NCBI RefSeq assembly: GCF_900890425.1
Contig: NZ_CAAHFG010000002.1
Location: 558,001-622,000, forward strand
DNA length: 64,000 nt
Direction of reading: 5' to 3'
Source of the DNA: Pontiella desulfatans
GTDB taxonomy: Bacteria; Verrucomicrobiota; Kiritimatiellia; Kiritimatiellales; Pontiellaceae
Shown one piece after another: positions 1 through 9,245 of this stretch (position 1 is its first letter; each line of letters begins with the position of its first letter). The notes beneath the pieces were generated by a model, which was not told where the DNA came from, ran no database searches, and was given only the letters and a program-made list of their open reading frames with translations. Both the position numbers and the translations under genes were made by a program.

Positions 1-2283
1 GAGCGCGATCAGACGCTGTTTGGCACGGAGCTTGAAGCCTGGAGCCTGAAAGACCGGCGCAGGATCTGGTCACATAACGAGTCCTGGAAAATCGATTTTC
101 GAACCGTAGCGATCAATGATCAAAAACTCTATTTCTATGCTGAAGGCCGCCGTCTGGCCTGTCTCGATGCAAAAACCGGCAAGGAACTATGGAGCAATGA
201 GGGCAAAACCTGGATTGCTCAACTTGTCCGGCCCGTTCACATAAAGAACAACAATATTCGCGGGATGAGCACGCTTAAAGTCGCTGATGGTTTAATTCAT
301 CTGGCTGTGATGGAGGGTTCCTGTGGATTGTTTTTCCATGAAGAAAACGGCCGTTATATTACATCTTTCACAACGCCTGTAATGAAGCGTCTGGGGTATG
401 CCGGTCAGCAATCATTAATTCTGAATGGAGAATGCTATAACTCCGGCACCTACATCGATCTGAAATCGGGAAGTCTTCAGCGCGACAATACGATTTCTTC
501 ATCGGCCGGGACCGCCTGGTGCGGAATCACCACCTATGCGCCGGGAACAGGGGTTCTCGGGCATTCCACGCTCGGCTATAAGACGCCTTGCGGGGTCGGG
601 GCCTGGGTCGCGGGAGGTGTTTTGCTTTATTCTCCCTCCATTTGCACCTGCGATAACCACATGCCGGGTTCCGGCGCTTACGTCTCCGGCCGTGAAATCT
701 ATGAGAAGATCAAAAACAAACCGGAACATCCGCTGGTGAAAGGTCCGGAGGGTCAAGGTTCTCCGCCGTCCGGTTCGGAGATAGAAAACGGGGGCTGGAC
801 AGCTTACCGCGGCGGCAGCCGTCATCAGGGTTCCAGTGCGGCAACGGTCGGACGGTCTGTTAAGACCTTCTGGGTTTCGAAGCCCGAACATCCGTTTTCT
901 TATACCACAATTTATAATTCACTTGTGGATCAATACGATGAACGTCCGGTGCCTCCGGTTGTCGTTACAAATCTCGTCTACACTGCGGGGAGCGACGGGA
1001 TTGTCACGGCGCTCAACCTATCGGACGGGTCTATCAAATGGAAACAGCAGATAAATGGATCGGTTCTTACATCGATAGCTTATGAAGCCGGAAGACTGTT
1101 TGTCCCCGGGGCCGATGGATGGGTCTATGCGCTTCATGCCGACACCGGGCAGTTGCTCTGGAAACGCCGGGTCGCTCCGCTGGAACGCCGGATCGCTGTT
1201 TTTGACAATCTGATGAGTACCTGGCCGGTATTATCCCTTGCTGTGGATGAGGGAACGGTTTATGCAACCGCCGGGATGTCGATTATCTGCGGAAGCACGA
1301 CGCTGGCTCTGGATACTGAAACCGGAGAAATCCGCTGGCGCCGCGCAATCGACCCGGTACTGGCAGGATCCCATCTGCCGCCGGACGGGGATGCGGTCGG
1401 GCTGGGAGGCGTGACCGCTGTCATCAACGACGCGGTCTGGGTGGCAGGTTACGGATCGATTCCGCTCTGTCTGAACAAAAAGGACGGAACCGTCGTGCCC
1501 CTTCCGTCGCAGACCGAACAATCCCGGAGTGGCGGGAACTATTTTAATTTCCGTGGCATCTATCATATGCAGGGGCAGAATATTATTGCCGTCAACGACC
1601 GCTGTGTTTTGGGAGGGGGCCGGCCCCTGTTTGAGAATCATCAGCTACGGGAGGGGAAATGGAAGAGAGTCGAATTCAAGTTATACCATGCCGATGAAAA
1701 CGGATGGCTGGACCTTACAAAAGCTCCGGCACGCATGTTGAATATTTCCCGCCTGAGTCCGGCGTGTGATCCGGATCTGATTGCCTATGCCGCGCCGCCT
1801 CCAGTATCAAAAAATAATCAGCCGCAAAGAGAATCTGACCGAAGCACGAGTGGGCTCAATGTCTGGAAAGTCGCAGACTTTGTCGAAGAAAACCGCGTGA
1901 TGATGCAGGAAGACCCGGGAATGGCAGTCATAAAGTGGACAAGTGTGCACCGCCCTCTGAATGAATCGAAAGCGTTATGGTCAAGACCGGATCTGGATAT
2001 GAACGCACTGGCTCTCGCCGGCGATGCGCTGATCGTCACCCATGCCGGCTCAGCAAAGATGGCATCTCCAAGCGAACTTCCGGAAAAACTGGCACAGCAG
2101 AAACCCCTGATTCAGTATAGTGACTGGCGTCTTACAGCATTTGAACGCGAAAGCGGGGAGGAGATGTGGATGGTATCGCTTCCTTCCGAACCGCTTTATG
2201 ATGGATTGGCTGTCGCAGCGGACGGCACAATCATCGTCACTCTCCGGGACGGATCCGTCCTTGCCGTGCGGAAGGAACTTTAG
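1..2283 (+). CDS. PQQ-binding-like beta-propeller protein (5' end outside window)
   Basis: The reading frame is open from the first base to the TAG at 2281-2283, so this is the C-terminal part of a longer protein; the ATG at 265 is internal. Several blades of a BamB/PQQ-dehydrogenase-type propeller are visible, each as 'LD..TGE..W' with an aromatic strand: LDAKTGKELW before residue 70, then LNLSDGSIKWKQ, LHADTGQLLWKR, LDTETGEIRWRR and FERESGEEMWMV. The last blade ends at GSVLAVRKEL. Known family members are exported or periplasmic scaffolds or quinoprotein dehydrogenases. Quinone-binding residues cannot be judged here, so enzymatic activity is not claimed. It converges on the next gene with a 4-bp overlap of the 3' ends. 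Large propellers of this kind are common near sulfatase and GH genes in PVC bacteria (family knowledge). Confidence 0.8.
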   Translation, partial: ERDQTLFGTELEAWSLKDRRRIWSHNESWKIDFRTVAINDQKLYFYAEGRRLACLDAKTGKELWSNEGKTWIAQLVRPVHIKNNNIRGMSTLKVADGLIHLAVMEGSCGLFFHEENGRYITSFTTPVMKRLGYAGQQSLILNGECYNSGTYIDLKSGSLQRDNTISSSAGTAWCGITTYAPGTGVLGHSTLGYKTPCGVGAWVAGGVLLYSPSICTCDNHMPGSGAYVSGREIYEKIKNKPEHPLVKGPEGQGSPPSGSEIENGGWTAYRGGSRHQGSSAATVGRSVKTFWVSKPEHPFSYTTIYNSLVDQYDERPVPPVVVTNLVYTAGSDGIVTALNLSDGSIKWKQQINGSVLTSIAYEAGRLFVPGADGWVYALHADTGQLLWKRRVAPLERRIAVFDNLMSTWPVLSLAVDEGTVYATAGMSIICGSTTLALDTETGEIRWRRAIDPVLAGSHLPPDGDAVGLGGVTAVINDAVWVAGYGSIPLCLNKKDGTVVPLPSQTEQSRSGGNYFNFRGIYHMQGQNIIAVNDRCVLGGGRPLFENHQLREGKWKRVEFKLYHADENGWLDLTKAPARMLNISRLSPACDPDLIAYAAPPPVSKNNQPQRESDRSTSGLNVWKVADFVEENRVMMQEDPGMAVIKWTSVHRPLNESKALWSRPDLDMNALALAGDALIVTHAGSAKMASPSELPEKLAQQKPLIQYSDWRLTAFERESGEEMWMVSLPSEPLYDGLAVAADGTIIVTLRDGSVLAVRKEL

Positions 2284-3599
2284 ATATCCAGCAGCTCCCG
2301 GTTCTGCAAGACCCACTCTCCATTGACTTCGTTCCCCAGTCCCGGCCGGTTGTAATTGAAGTGGACATATCCATCGCTGTCCGTCGGGTAACCGATTGTG
2401 CTTTTGAACCAGGGAGTGCTTTTTTCCACCCAGGCTCCTTCAACGACGCAGGAGAAATCTTCGGCGACCGGCGGAATCCAGCACATGAACTCAATCCACG
2501 GCATCGTGCGCGCATCGCTGACCGGATAGAGGGCGTGTTGATAGTGCCTGTTCGTCACGGCATGCAGATCCAGCGGGATGCCGGCCTCTTCGCAGGCGCG
2601 CAGAATCAGCAGGCACGAGGTGAACCCGCCAAAATTCACATCCGTTCGGTTTATATCGATAGCGCCTCCCTTTAACCAGCGAAGCCGGCTGAAGTGATCG
2701 CCATGGTTGATTTCCGGAGCACATATTTGCGTTTTGACCGTGTCTCGCAGCGTTTTGTAATCGTTGATGCGGTCATCACCCTCCGGCATCGGCGACTCCA
2801 TCCAGCCGTAGTTTAGACTGTCCAGCACTCTGCCGACACGAATCGACTGTTCAAGAGTGTACGTATGGTAGTTGTCCAGCATTTGCACGACATCGGCACC
2901 GAGAACGTTGTGTACTTCGTGGATGACATCAAGATCCTGCTCCGGAAACCCGATCGGATCGCCCGTTTTCCAAGGGCGTTTCTCTATGGGATTGGCTATT
3001 TTTCCACTGGAGGACATGTTCTGCAGTTTCGGGATATACGGATGGAGTTTAAAGCCCTGCAATCCGCGTGCCTTAACTTTCTCGGCTTGCTCAACATATT
3101 CATCGACTGTCAGATTGCAGGCTGTCGATTCATAGCGTTTGACTTTGTCGCGTTTTTTTTCACCAATGAGGGAACTTACATTTTTTCCTTCCCGGCGGCC
3201 GTGCAGATCCCAGAGCGCGACATCCGCTGCGGCATGCAATCGGTGATGGATTCCGGATTCATGCATTTTTAACCACAGGGCCGTGATATCCGCGGAATCC
3301 TGCCCGGCCAGAACCTCCCTTAAAGGTTGGGTATATTGAGACTCAAAGCATTGCCCGAGCCGACCGCCGGCGGGATCAATGTAGAACCCGTCTGCCCCGT
3401 CGCGGGCAACAATTCGGAGGCCGGATATTTTTTTTGAACTGCCACCTGTCTTTTTTATGTAAAAGCACTCTATGCGCTCGATAACGGTTCCTTTCCCGGA
3501 CCCCCCGCGTGTTGCGGCAAATAAGCGTTCCCCCGTTAAGGTGTATGCCGAGGTTATCGATATCGCTCTCAAAAAATTACGCCGGCTGATGAACGTCAT
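2280..3599 (-). CDS. Tat-exported enolase-superfamily (mandelate racemase/muconate lactonizing type) enzyme
   Basis: This 439-aa protein starts with a twin-arginine signal (SRRNFLRA, residues 5-12, then a short hydrophobic stretch), so folded export is expected. The capping domain and (beta/alpha)7 barrel of the enolase superfamily follow: ALWDLHGR near 129-135, a K-x-H pair in FKLHPY (K184, H186), and probable metal ligands D242 (MLDNYH), E269 (MESPMPEGD) and E296 (APEINHGD). A late barrel Asp (D320) and catalytic-type His (H346 in DLHAVTN) are also present. The family abstracts the alpha-proton of a carboxylate (sugar-acid dehydratases, cycloisomerases); the substrate is not readable from sequence. 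It is divergent from the giant secreted hydrolase gene at 3904, and the shared intergenic holds two LacI-type operator candidates. Its export is unusual, because most sugar-acid dehydratases of this family are cytoplasmic. Confidence 0.85.
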   Translation of the reverse strand: MTFISRRNFLRAISITSAYTLTGERLFAATRGGSGKGTVIERIECFYIKKTGGSSKKISGLRIVARDGADGFYIDPAGGRLGQCFESQYTQPLREVLAGQDSADITALWLKMHESGIHHRLHAAADVALWDLHGRREGKNVSSLIGEKKRDKVKRYESTACNLTVDEYVEQAEKVKARGLQGFKLHPYIPKLQNMSSSGKIANPIEKRPWKTGDPIGFPEQDLDVIHEVHNVLGADVVQMLDNYHTYTLEQSIRVGRVLDSLNYGWMESPMPEGDDRINDYKTLRDTVKTQICAPEINHGDHFSRLRWLKGGAIDINRTDVNFGGFTSCLLILRACEEAGIPLDLHAVTNRHYQHALYPVSDARTMPWIEFMCWIPPVAEDFSCVVEGAWVEKSTPWFKSTIGYPTDSDGYVHFNYNRPGLGNEVNGEWVLQNRELLDI

Positions 3600-3681
3600 G
3601 ATGGTTCCTTATTATCACAGGGGCTTCTTTATTTCTTTGCAGTAAACCATGCCGCCCCGACTGGAATCAAAGATTGTATTC

Positions 3682-3695
3682 TGCAAGCACATGCG
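3682..3695 (-). promoter_or_regulatory. LacI-type operator candidate, site 1
   Basis: The minus strand reads CGCATGTGCTTGCA, identical to the sites at 20076 and nearly identical to those at 9150, 13243 and 16674. It is an imperfect palindrome around a central G-C step, with the TGCAAGC half-site typical of LacI/GalR-family operators. It lies 82 bp before the enolase-superfamily gene and about 210 bp before the hydrolase gene. Confidence 0.65.
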
Positions 3696-3723
3696 CCGTT
3701 TTCTCAATGGGATGGCATGTAGA

Positions 3724-3736
3724 GCATGGGCTTGCA
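3724..3736 (+). promoter_or_regulatory. LacI-type operator candidate, site 2
   Basis: GCATGGGCTTGCA differs by one base from the core of the other sites. It lies about 30 bp from site 1, which would allow two repressor dimers to bind in the same divergent promoter. Confidence 0.5.
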
Positions 3737-3903
3737 CGGCGGCGGAGTTGGCTTTGAGGGTGGAGGTTTTGTAAAAGTTGTTTTAACAGTGCGGAATAGC
3801 ATTCGGCCTGATCGTTCGTTTAGGCGGCGGATCAAAGCGGAAAGAAAACAGATGTAAACCGTGTGCTTATTCATTGCGCTGAAACATAAAAAGGAGAAGC
3901 GCA

Positions 3904-6900
3904 ATGAAAAAAACAAACCCCATATTACTGGCAGCTCTGCTTGCTGTAACGGCTTCCGCCGGTGTGATCTTCGATGGATCAACAGATACGGTATTCAAAG
4001 CCACCAGTGATAATTCCAATGTCTCACTAACCAGCCTCGCGGGCATACACACCCTGACTAACAGCAGCGCGTCCGATCAGGATGCCTATATTTTCGGGAC
4101 TTTCCCCGATACGATATTATCAAAAGCAGGAGACTCCCTCACGCTCTCTTTTCGGGTGAACAATATGCCCGACAATGCCGGAATGCGGTTTGTGCTGGCC
4201 GGCGCACGGGGCGCGGCCTTGATTACAAATGATGTCGCTTCAACCGCATTTCCACGTTCCTATGCTTCGTATGGAATTGACAAGAAAGTGGACAATATTG
4301 GTACGGACTTTTTCAATTACGATGGAGGCTCTGCCGGCGACACGACGGCCGACAGGCCTTTACTGGGGGATACAGGCAACAAAATAGGCTCATGGAATTC
4401 CGCAACCGGCGCGGATCGTTTCGACAACGCTTCAACCGCAGATTTCACGTTCACCATCACCCGCGAAACGGCGGCCTTTGATGTCTCTGGAACCATGGAG
4501 GTGGCAGGCGGTAGCGGCATCCAGACGATGACCAACTTTTCCTTCTCGCCGGTGGAGGGCAATAATGACCTGCTGCTTACCGATGCGTTCACCACGTTTG
4601 GGATCGGTTGTCAGGGTTATGCGGCAGCGCAGCTCGACGCCGGCAGCTCGCTCTCTATTTCCGGGCTCTCCGTGAGCCATACGGCCGTCGGAACCGGTGA
4701 CAACCGGGGGTTGCCCTATGCGGCCTGTCATCCGCCCGGTCTGACTTATTATACGGCCGGCCCGTTTGCCAATCTGCTGTGGAGCTGCGGTTCGCTTTGG
4801 AATCCGGTCGGCAATTGGGTGGACAAAACCACAGGGACTCTCATCCGTCGCACTTTGGACACCAATGGAACAGTAACCGCCGGCAGCCAGATTGATCGGT
4901 TCGGCAACCCGCAATATCTCGATCCCGGGCAGGTGATCAATGCGGTGCTGACCATTCCGTCGGACGCGCAGCTGGATGGACATCCTGTGTATGTTGGAAA
5001 AATGGCCCTGACCTGGCAAGGGGCTGCCGACATCCGGCTCAACATCACCGGTACGCAGGTGACCGGCACAACCTCCGGCGTAGTGACAAACGGCCGCCGT
5101 GAATGGGCTGCTTCGCAGACAAGCGGAGCGATACGGGTCGAAATCCATGGCATCGACACCAACAACCCTCCGCACAATATCTGCCTGTGGGCGCCTGATC
5201 CGTCCGACTGGACCAACTCGACTCTGGAGGGCGAGCTGCTGCATCCGTCGATGGAGGCCCGTCTACAGGACGCCGACTGGGGCTATGTGCGCTATATGGA
5301 TCTGCAGTCAACCATTATGACCCGCGAAAAAGAGTGGCAGGATCGCCGCCTGCCGGCGGACTGCTTTCAGGTCGGCCCGATCAACACGGTAATTCCCTCC
5401 TGGCAGTACGTGAATAAAGACGGTGGAACCAACACGGTTCCGGAACAATCGAGCTGTGTCGGCATGGCGTATGAGCACATCATCCGGATGTGCAACGAAA
5501 CGCAGATTGATCCATGGGTCTGCGTGCCGTTCGATGCTTCCCCGGCTTATATGACCAACATGGCCAACCTGTTCTTGCATGGCTCGGACGGGGAGAATCC
5601 ATACACATCAGCCGTCACCAATCCAGCCTATCCACCGCTCGACAGCAATTTGAAAATCTATCTCGAGTTCGCCAACGAAGTGTGGAATTACCGACAGCGT
5701 GATTTGCAGGCAGACCGGGGCACCCTGACCGACGGACAATATACCGCTCGGAAGTTCTCAGACACCTGGGATATTTTCGAATCGGTTCTGGGAACCAATC
5801 GTATTGTGCGCACGGCGGCGGTCTGGACCCTCAACTTCAACGGTTTTGCCACCGACCTGCTGGACGAACTCTATACCAATAGCGTCCTGCTGAAACCCGA
5901 GGTAATTGCCGGGACCACCTATTTCGGCAACGGCATCCAGAACTGGGTCTGGGAGCAGATTCTGGAAACCAATGCGCCGCCGGCCTCCTACTGGACCAGC
6001 CCTCAGTTTACCAATGACATGAACACTGCATTTGACCAGTGGCTGCGCCTGGCTATAACCGGTGTCAAAGTCTCTGGCGACACCGGCCCGGATGGGGTGG
6101 CGATTCAGGGTATCCCGGACTATCTGCGCGATTTCTGCTACAGCAATGATGTGCCGCTGATCTGCTACGAAGGGGGACCTTCGATTTACACCGATCATAT
6201 TGACACGGCCTCCGATACCAACGGTTTTGCCGTGACTGACTTCATGATCGCCATGAATGCCCACCCCCGTATGGCGGAAATCTACGACCTGCAGATGCAG
6301 ATGGCCAAAGAGGACGGGCTCTACAGCCACATGCCGTTCCTTTTGTATGAAGAATGGGGAAAATTCGGGCAGTGGGGGCACCTGCGGGCCCTACATGACG
6401 ATCCGGATGAAGCGGTGAAATACAGCTATATCCTGGACTTTATTGACGAATGTAAAAATAAAGTCCGGCATGTCTACGATCCGCTCAACAATGTGCCTTC
6501 TTTCACGACCGCTGAAGAACTGCCGTATATTTTGGAGGGAGAACCCTGCAGTCTGCAGATCGAAACAACCGGAGGTGACGGTGCGCGTTCGAATAAAGTC
6601 ATCGCGGCGCTGTTGCCCGATGGACTCAGCATTGATTCCTCTCTGTGTATTACCGGCACCCCGACCGAAGCCGGAGAGTTTCATCTCTACGTGCGGGTGA
6701 TCGACGGCGACGGCGACCCGGCCTGGAGCTTTTTCCGGCTGACCGTTCTGGAGGCGGAAGTCGGACTTCCGCTGGTTGAATGGGAGTTTCTCAACGCGGG
6801 CGAACTCGATGCTCGTACAAACGCGTTTCAGGTGCCCGACAGCACCTACAACGCCGGCAACATGATGAGTGGCACAATCGGAAACAGCTCTGGATTGATT

Positions 6901-9063
6901 CATCAGGATAACAGCTTATATAATGATGACTGTTATGCTGTGCGTGAGTTAAACACTGCGTCAATGGACACCAACGCGTATATATACTGGACAGCACAGC
7001 CGGCCAGCGGTTACGAAATGGAACTTCGCAGCCTCGAGTTCGGTATTACAGGAAATAATACCTCCGACGACTTCCATGTGGAGCTTCAATACAGCCTGGA
7101 CGGGTTTGCAACGACAGGAACTGTTATGACGCTCTCGACCAATACCTTTGTCGGCGGAGGAAATACGGCCGCAGGTGTTCCGGTCTTTGTTTCTCTCACC
7201 AACTGTCCCGCACTGCAGAACTGCGATCAGGAGGTGGAATTCCGCCTCTATCTATGGGGACTCGGCAGTGCCTATTACCGCGTCCACTTTGGCAAGCAAT
7301 ACAATACGCTGGAAGGCGATCTGATCGATCTGCGAATCTCCGGGCTCACCGCCGCAGGCGGATCGGCACTCGATGCGCCATCCAACCTGGCCGTCAGTGT
7401 CATTGGATCAACCAGTCTTTCGTTGACCTGGAATGATAATTCCGACAACGAAGACGGGTTCCGGATTGAACGCAAAAGCGGAACCAGCTCGTTTGCGCAG
7501 ATCACCAGCGTTACGGCCGGCACCACGACCTGCATCGACTCCGGTCTTACATCAGGAACAACCTATACCTACCGGGTATGCGCAACCAACAGTAGCGAAG
7601 ATTCCGGCTATTCCAACGAGGCTTCCGGCACACCTGCGGTGCAGGATGCCAACCTGATTCACTACGACGGGTTCGCCTATGGAACCGCTGCCGGAGTGGA
7701 TCTGCCGACCGCGTCCACCGGCATCTACACAAAAGTGAATTCCGGAAGCACGACAACAGATGTCACAACCGACACGGGTATGAGTTTTTCCGGACTCACA
7801 ACCGTTGGTCTGAGCGCCAACCTCGATGCCCAGTCCGGCGGCAGCTGCAGCATGACCAACACCCAAAGCTTCGAGTCGCTGGGAACCGTGTATATGAGTG
7901 CTCTGTTCACCGCCGACACCGGTGGGGCTGGCTGGAGTCAGCTGCCGATGAGTGCTGTCATACTGAATCAGGATGGAGCTGTCGGCACCAGAGGGCTGAC
8001 CTTCGGTATCACCGCCGGGAACACCAGTGGGTCAGCGGACGAACTGCACGCATTTATCGGCATCGATACCGTGAAGCAAACCGCTTCCAGCGGAGTTTAT
8101 TCGCTTGGCAGTACAAACCTGATTGATGGAGCGACCTATTTCATGGTTGCCAAATTCGACATTACCAACGCTTCGGCAAATCAGGCAGCCACTTCACTGG
8201 CTGTCTACGACACCGCAGCCGGACTGCCGTCCAGTGAACCGGCAGCCTGGAACGCCGTCAACGGCCAGTCTAAGGTCTACGCATGGCCGCTGACCGGCAG
8301 CGGGGAACTCGATGAACTGGTAATCTGGCAGGACAATGCTCCCGGCGACAGCAACCAGACGGATGAAATTCGAATCGGTACAACTTGGAGCTCCGTGGTT
8401 CCGGTCTCAACCAGCCAAAGTTCATCCAGTTCTTCATCCATGTCGATGGATCTGTTGGATGCATCGCTTATGCTGGAAGCCGGTACTGAACCTCAGACCC
8501 TGATTCTCTCTACGGTCACAAACGTTACCATTACGTTGGTTCCGGGTGTTAATCTGATCGGTGTAAATGTCGAATCTGACAGCCTGGCCGACCTGCTGGG
8601 AAGCCAGCTGCTCGCCGGAGACACCCTTCAAATCTATGACGAGACTGCGCAGGAGTACCTGACCGTAAGCGACTTGAGTGCCGAGAGCATTCCGGCAGGC
8701 GGAGGTTTTCTGCTCAGTACCGCCAGCGCGCGGGACATCACGCTCACCGGTTCAGCCGGGCAACCTAAAGCGATCAGAATGGTTTCCGGAATGCAGATTG
8801 TAGCCAGCCCGGTTTCGCAAGATGCCATGCTTCAGAGTATGGGGCTTAACGGCACCGGTTCGGCCAATTATACCGGCTGCGACAAAGTCAGTGTCTGGGT
8901 GAACGGCTCGTATCTCATCTACGGACTCAACACCAACGGCATCTGGTACAATGCTGGTGATAAGAAAGTCTGGCGCAGCCAGATTGAAGCCGATGAACTC
9001 ATCGAGGCGGGAGAAGCCTTCTGGTACGAGGCACGGTTCCCCTTTATCTGGAACGCTGAATAA
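3904..9063 (+). CDS. Giant secreted multimodular glycoside hydrolase (family unassigned)
   Basis: 1719 aa with a Sec signal peptide (cleavage near residue 19, TASA/GVIFDG). Visible layout: beta-sandwich module A at 20-260; a catalytic-type domain at about 265-860; a putative-Ig (He_PIG-like) domain at 861-952; a second beta-sandwich module at 955-1152; an FnIII domain at 1157-1246; a LamG-like domain at about 1250-1495; a Ser-rich linker near 1502; and a unique C-terminal region to 1719. The catalytic domain has two candidate acids: E592 in LEFANEVWNY, which resembles the clan GH-A 'NE' acid/base, and E756 in CYEGGPSIY as nucleophile. The same motifs occur in the proteins at 21008 and 25201. 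Retaining glycosidase activity is inferred; the substrate is unknown. The start follows a good Shine-Dalgarno, and the gene ends at the terminator at 9092-9132. Confidence 0.8.
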   Translation: MKKTNPILLAALLAVTASAGVIFDGSTDTVFKATSDNSNVSLTSLAGIHTLTNSSASDQDAYIFGTFPDTILSKAGDSLTLSFRVNNMPDNAGMRFVLAGARGAALITNDVASTAFPRSYASYGIDKKVDNIGTDFFNYDGGSAGDTTADRPLLGDTGNKIGSWNSATGADRFDNASTADFTFTITRETAAFDVSGTMEVAGGSGIQTMTNFSFSPVEGNNDLLLTDAFTTFGIGCQGYAAAQLDAGSSLSISGLSVSHTAVGTGDNRGLPYAACHPPGLTYYTAGPFANLLWSCGSLWNPVGNWVDKTTGTLIRRTLDTNGTVTAGSQIDRFGNPQYLDPGQVINAVLTIPSDAQLDGHPVYVGKMALTWQGAADIRLNITGTQVTGTTSGVVTNGRREWAASQTSGAIRVEIHGIDTNNPPHNICLWAPDPSDWTNSTLEGELLHPSMEARLQDADWGYVRYMDLQSTIMTREKEWQDRRLPADCFQVGPINTVIPSWQYVNKDGGTNTVPEQSSCVGMAYEHIIRMCNETQIDPWVCVPFDASPAYMTNMANLFLHGSDGENPYTSAVTNPAYPPLDSNLKIYLEFANEVWNYRQRDLQADRGTLTDGQYTARKFSDTWDIFESVLGTNRIVRTAAVWTLNFNGFATDLLDELYTNSVLLKPEVIAGTTYFGNGIQNWVWEQILETNAPPASYWTSPQFTNDMNTAFDQWLRLAITGVKVSGDTGPDGVAIQGIPDYLRDFCYSNDVPLICYEGGPSIYTDHIDTASDTNGFAVTDFMIAMNAHPRMAEIYDLQMQMAKEDGLYSHMPFLLYEEWGKFGQWGHLRALHDDPDEAVKYSYILDFIDECKNKVRHVYDPLNNVPSFTTAEELPYILEGEPCSLQIETTGGDGARSNKVIAALLPDGLSIDSSLCITGTPTEAGEFHLYVRVIDGDGDPAWSFFRLTVLEAEVGLPLVEWEFLNAGELDARTNAFQVPDSTYNAGNMMSGTIGNSSGLIHQDNSLYNDDCYAVRELNTASMDTNAYIYWTAQPASGYEMELRSLEFGITGNNTSDDFHVELQYSLDGFATTGTVMTLSTNTFVGGGNTAAGVPVFVSLTNCPALQNCDQEVEFRLYLWGLGSAYYRVHFGKQYNTLEGDLIDLRISGLTAAGGSALDAPSNLAVSVIGSTSLSLTWNDNSDNEDGFRIERKSGTSSFAQITSVTAGTTTCIDSGLTSGTTYTYRVCATNSSEDSGYSNEASGTPAVQDANLIHYDGFAYGTAAGVDLPTASTGIYTKVNSGSTTTDVTTDTGMSFSGLTTVGLSANLDAQSGGSCSMTNTQSFESLGTVYMSALFTADTGGAGWSQLPMSAVILNQDGAVGTRGLTFGITAGNTSGSADELHAFIGIDTVKQTASSGVYSLGSTNLIDGATYFMVAKFDITNASANQAATSLAVYDTAAGLPSSEPAAWNAVNGQSKVYAWPLTGSGELDELVIWQDNAPGDSNQTDEIRIGTTWSSVVPVSTSQSSSSSSSMSMDLLDASLMLEAGTEPQTLILSTVTNVTITLVPGVNLIGVNVESDSLADLLGSQLLAGDTLQIYDETAQEYLTVSDLSAESIPAGGGFLLSTASARDITLTGSAGQPKAIRMVSGMQIVASPVSQDAMLQSMGLNGTGSANYTGCDKVSVWVNGSYLIYGLNTNGIWYNAGDKKVWRSQIEADELIEAGEAFWYEARFPFIWNAE
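4699..6760 (+). repeat. Copy 1 of a ~2.1-kb direct paralogous repeat (hydrolase plus Ig domain)
   Basis: This segment encodes the catalytic and He_PIG-like domains of the 3904 gene. It is highly similar in DNA and protein to 21110-23140, with long stretches differing only at scattered third positions (for example around LQDADWGYVRYMDLQSTIM). The flanking modules differ between the two genes, so this is a duplicated cassette rather than a duplicated gene. Confidence 0.85.
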
Positions 9064-9091
9064 ACAAACGTTCCAGACGCTGGAACTTTTA

Positions 9092-9132
9092 AGGCCGGAT
9101 TTTTCCAATCAATGGAAGATCCGGCCTCATTT
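9092..9132 (+). terminator. Rho-independent-type terminator after the 3904 gene
   Basis: A 9-bp stem (aggccggat 9092-9100 with atccggcct 9119-9127) encloses a smaller palindrome (9103-9117) and is followed by a T-run. A second copy of the TTCCAA...TTGGAA palindrome follows at 9133-9147. Confidence 0.8.
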
Positions 9133-9149
9133 TTCCAATGGTTGGAAAA

Positions 9150-9163
9150 CGCATGCGCTTGCA
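9150..9163 (+). promoter_or_regulatory. LacI-type operator candidate, site 3
   Basis: CGCATGCGCTTGCA is identical over all 14 bases to the site in the lacI/GH2 divergent promoter (16674-16687). It lies 83 bp before the start of the gene at 9246. Confidence 0.75.
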
Positions 9164-9245
9164 CAAAGGGAGGATTGGCATTTTTCGGGCAAGTTGTAGG
9201 ATGCTTCTATTGGTCTTTTTGTAAACAAGGGAAAGAGGGTCGCAG

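Larger units (their letters stand above)
3600..3903. promoter_or_regulatory. Divergent intergenic region with two operator candidates
   Basis: This is the 304-bp gap between the exported enolase-superfamily gene (minus) and the 1719-aa hydrolase gene (plus). It carries the two operator-like sites listed separately (3682-3695, 3724-3736) and a Shine-Dalgarno (aaggagaa) directly before the ATG at 3904. I see no further ORF or RNA. Promoter boxes are not clear enough to call. Confidence 0.6.
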
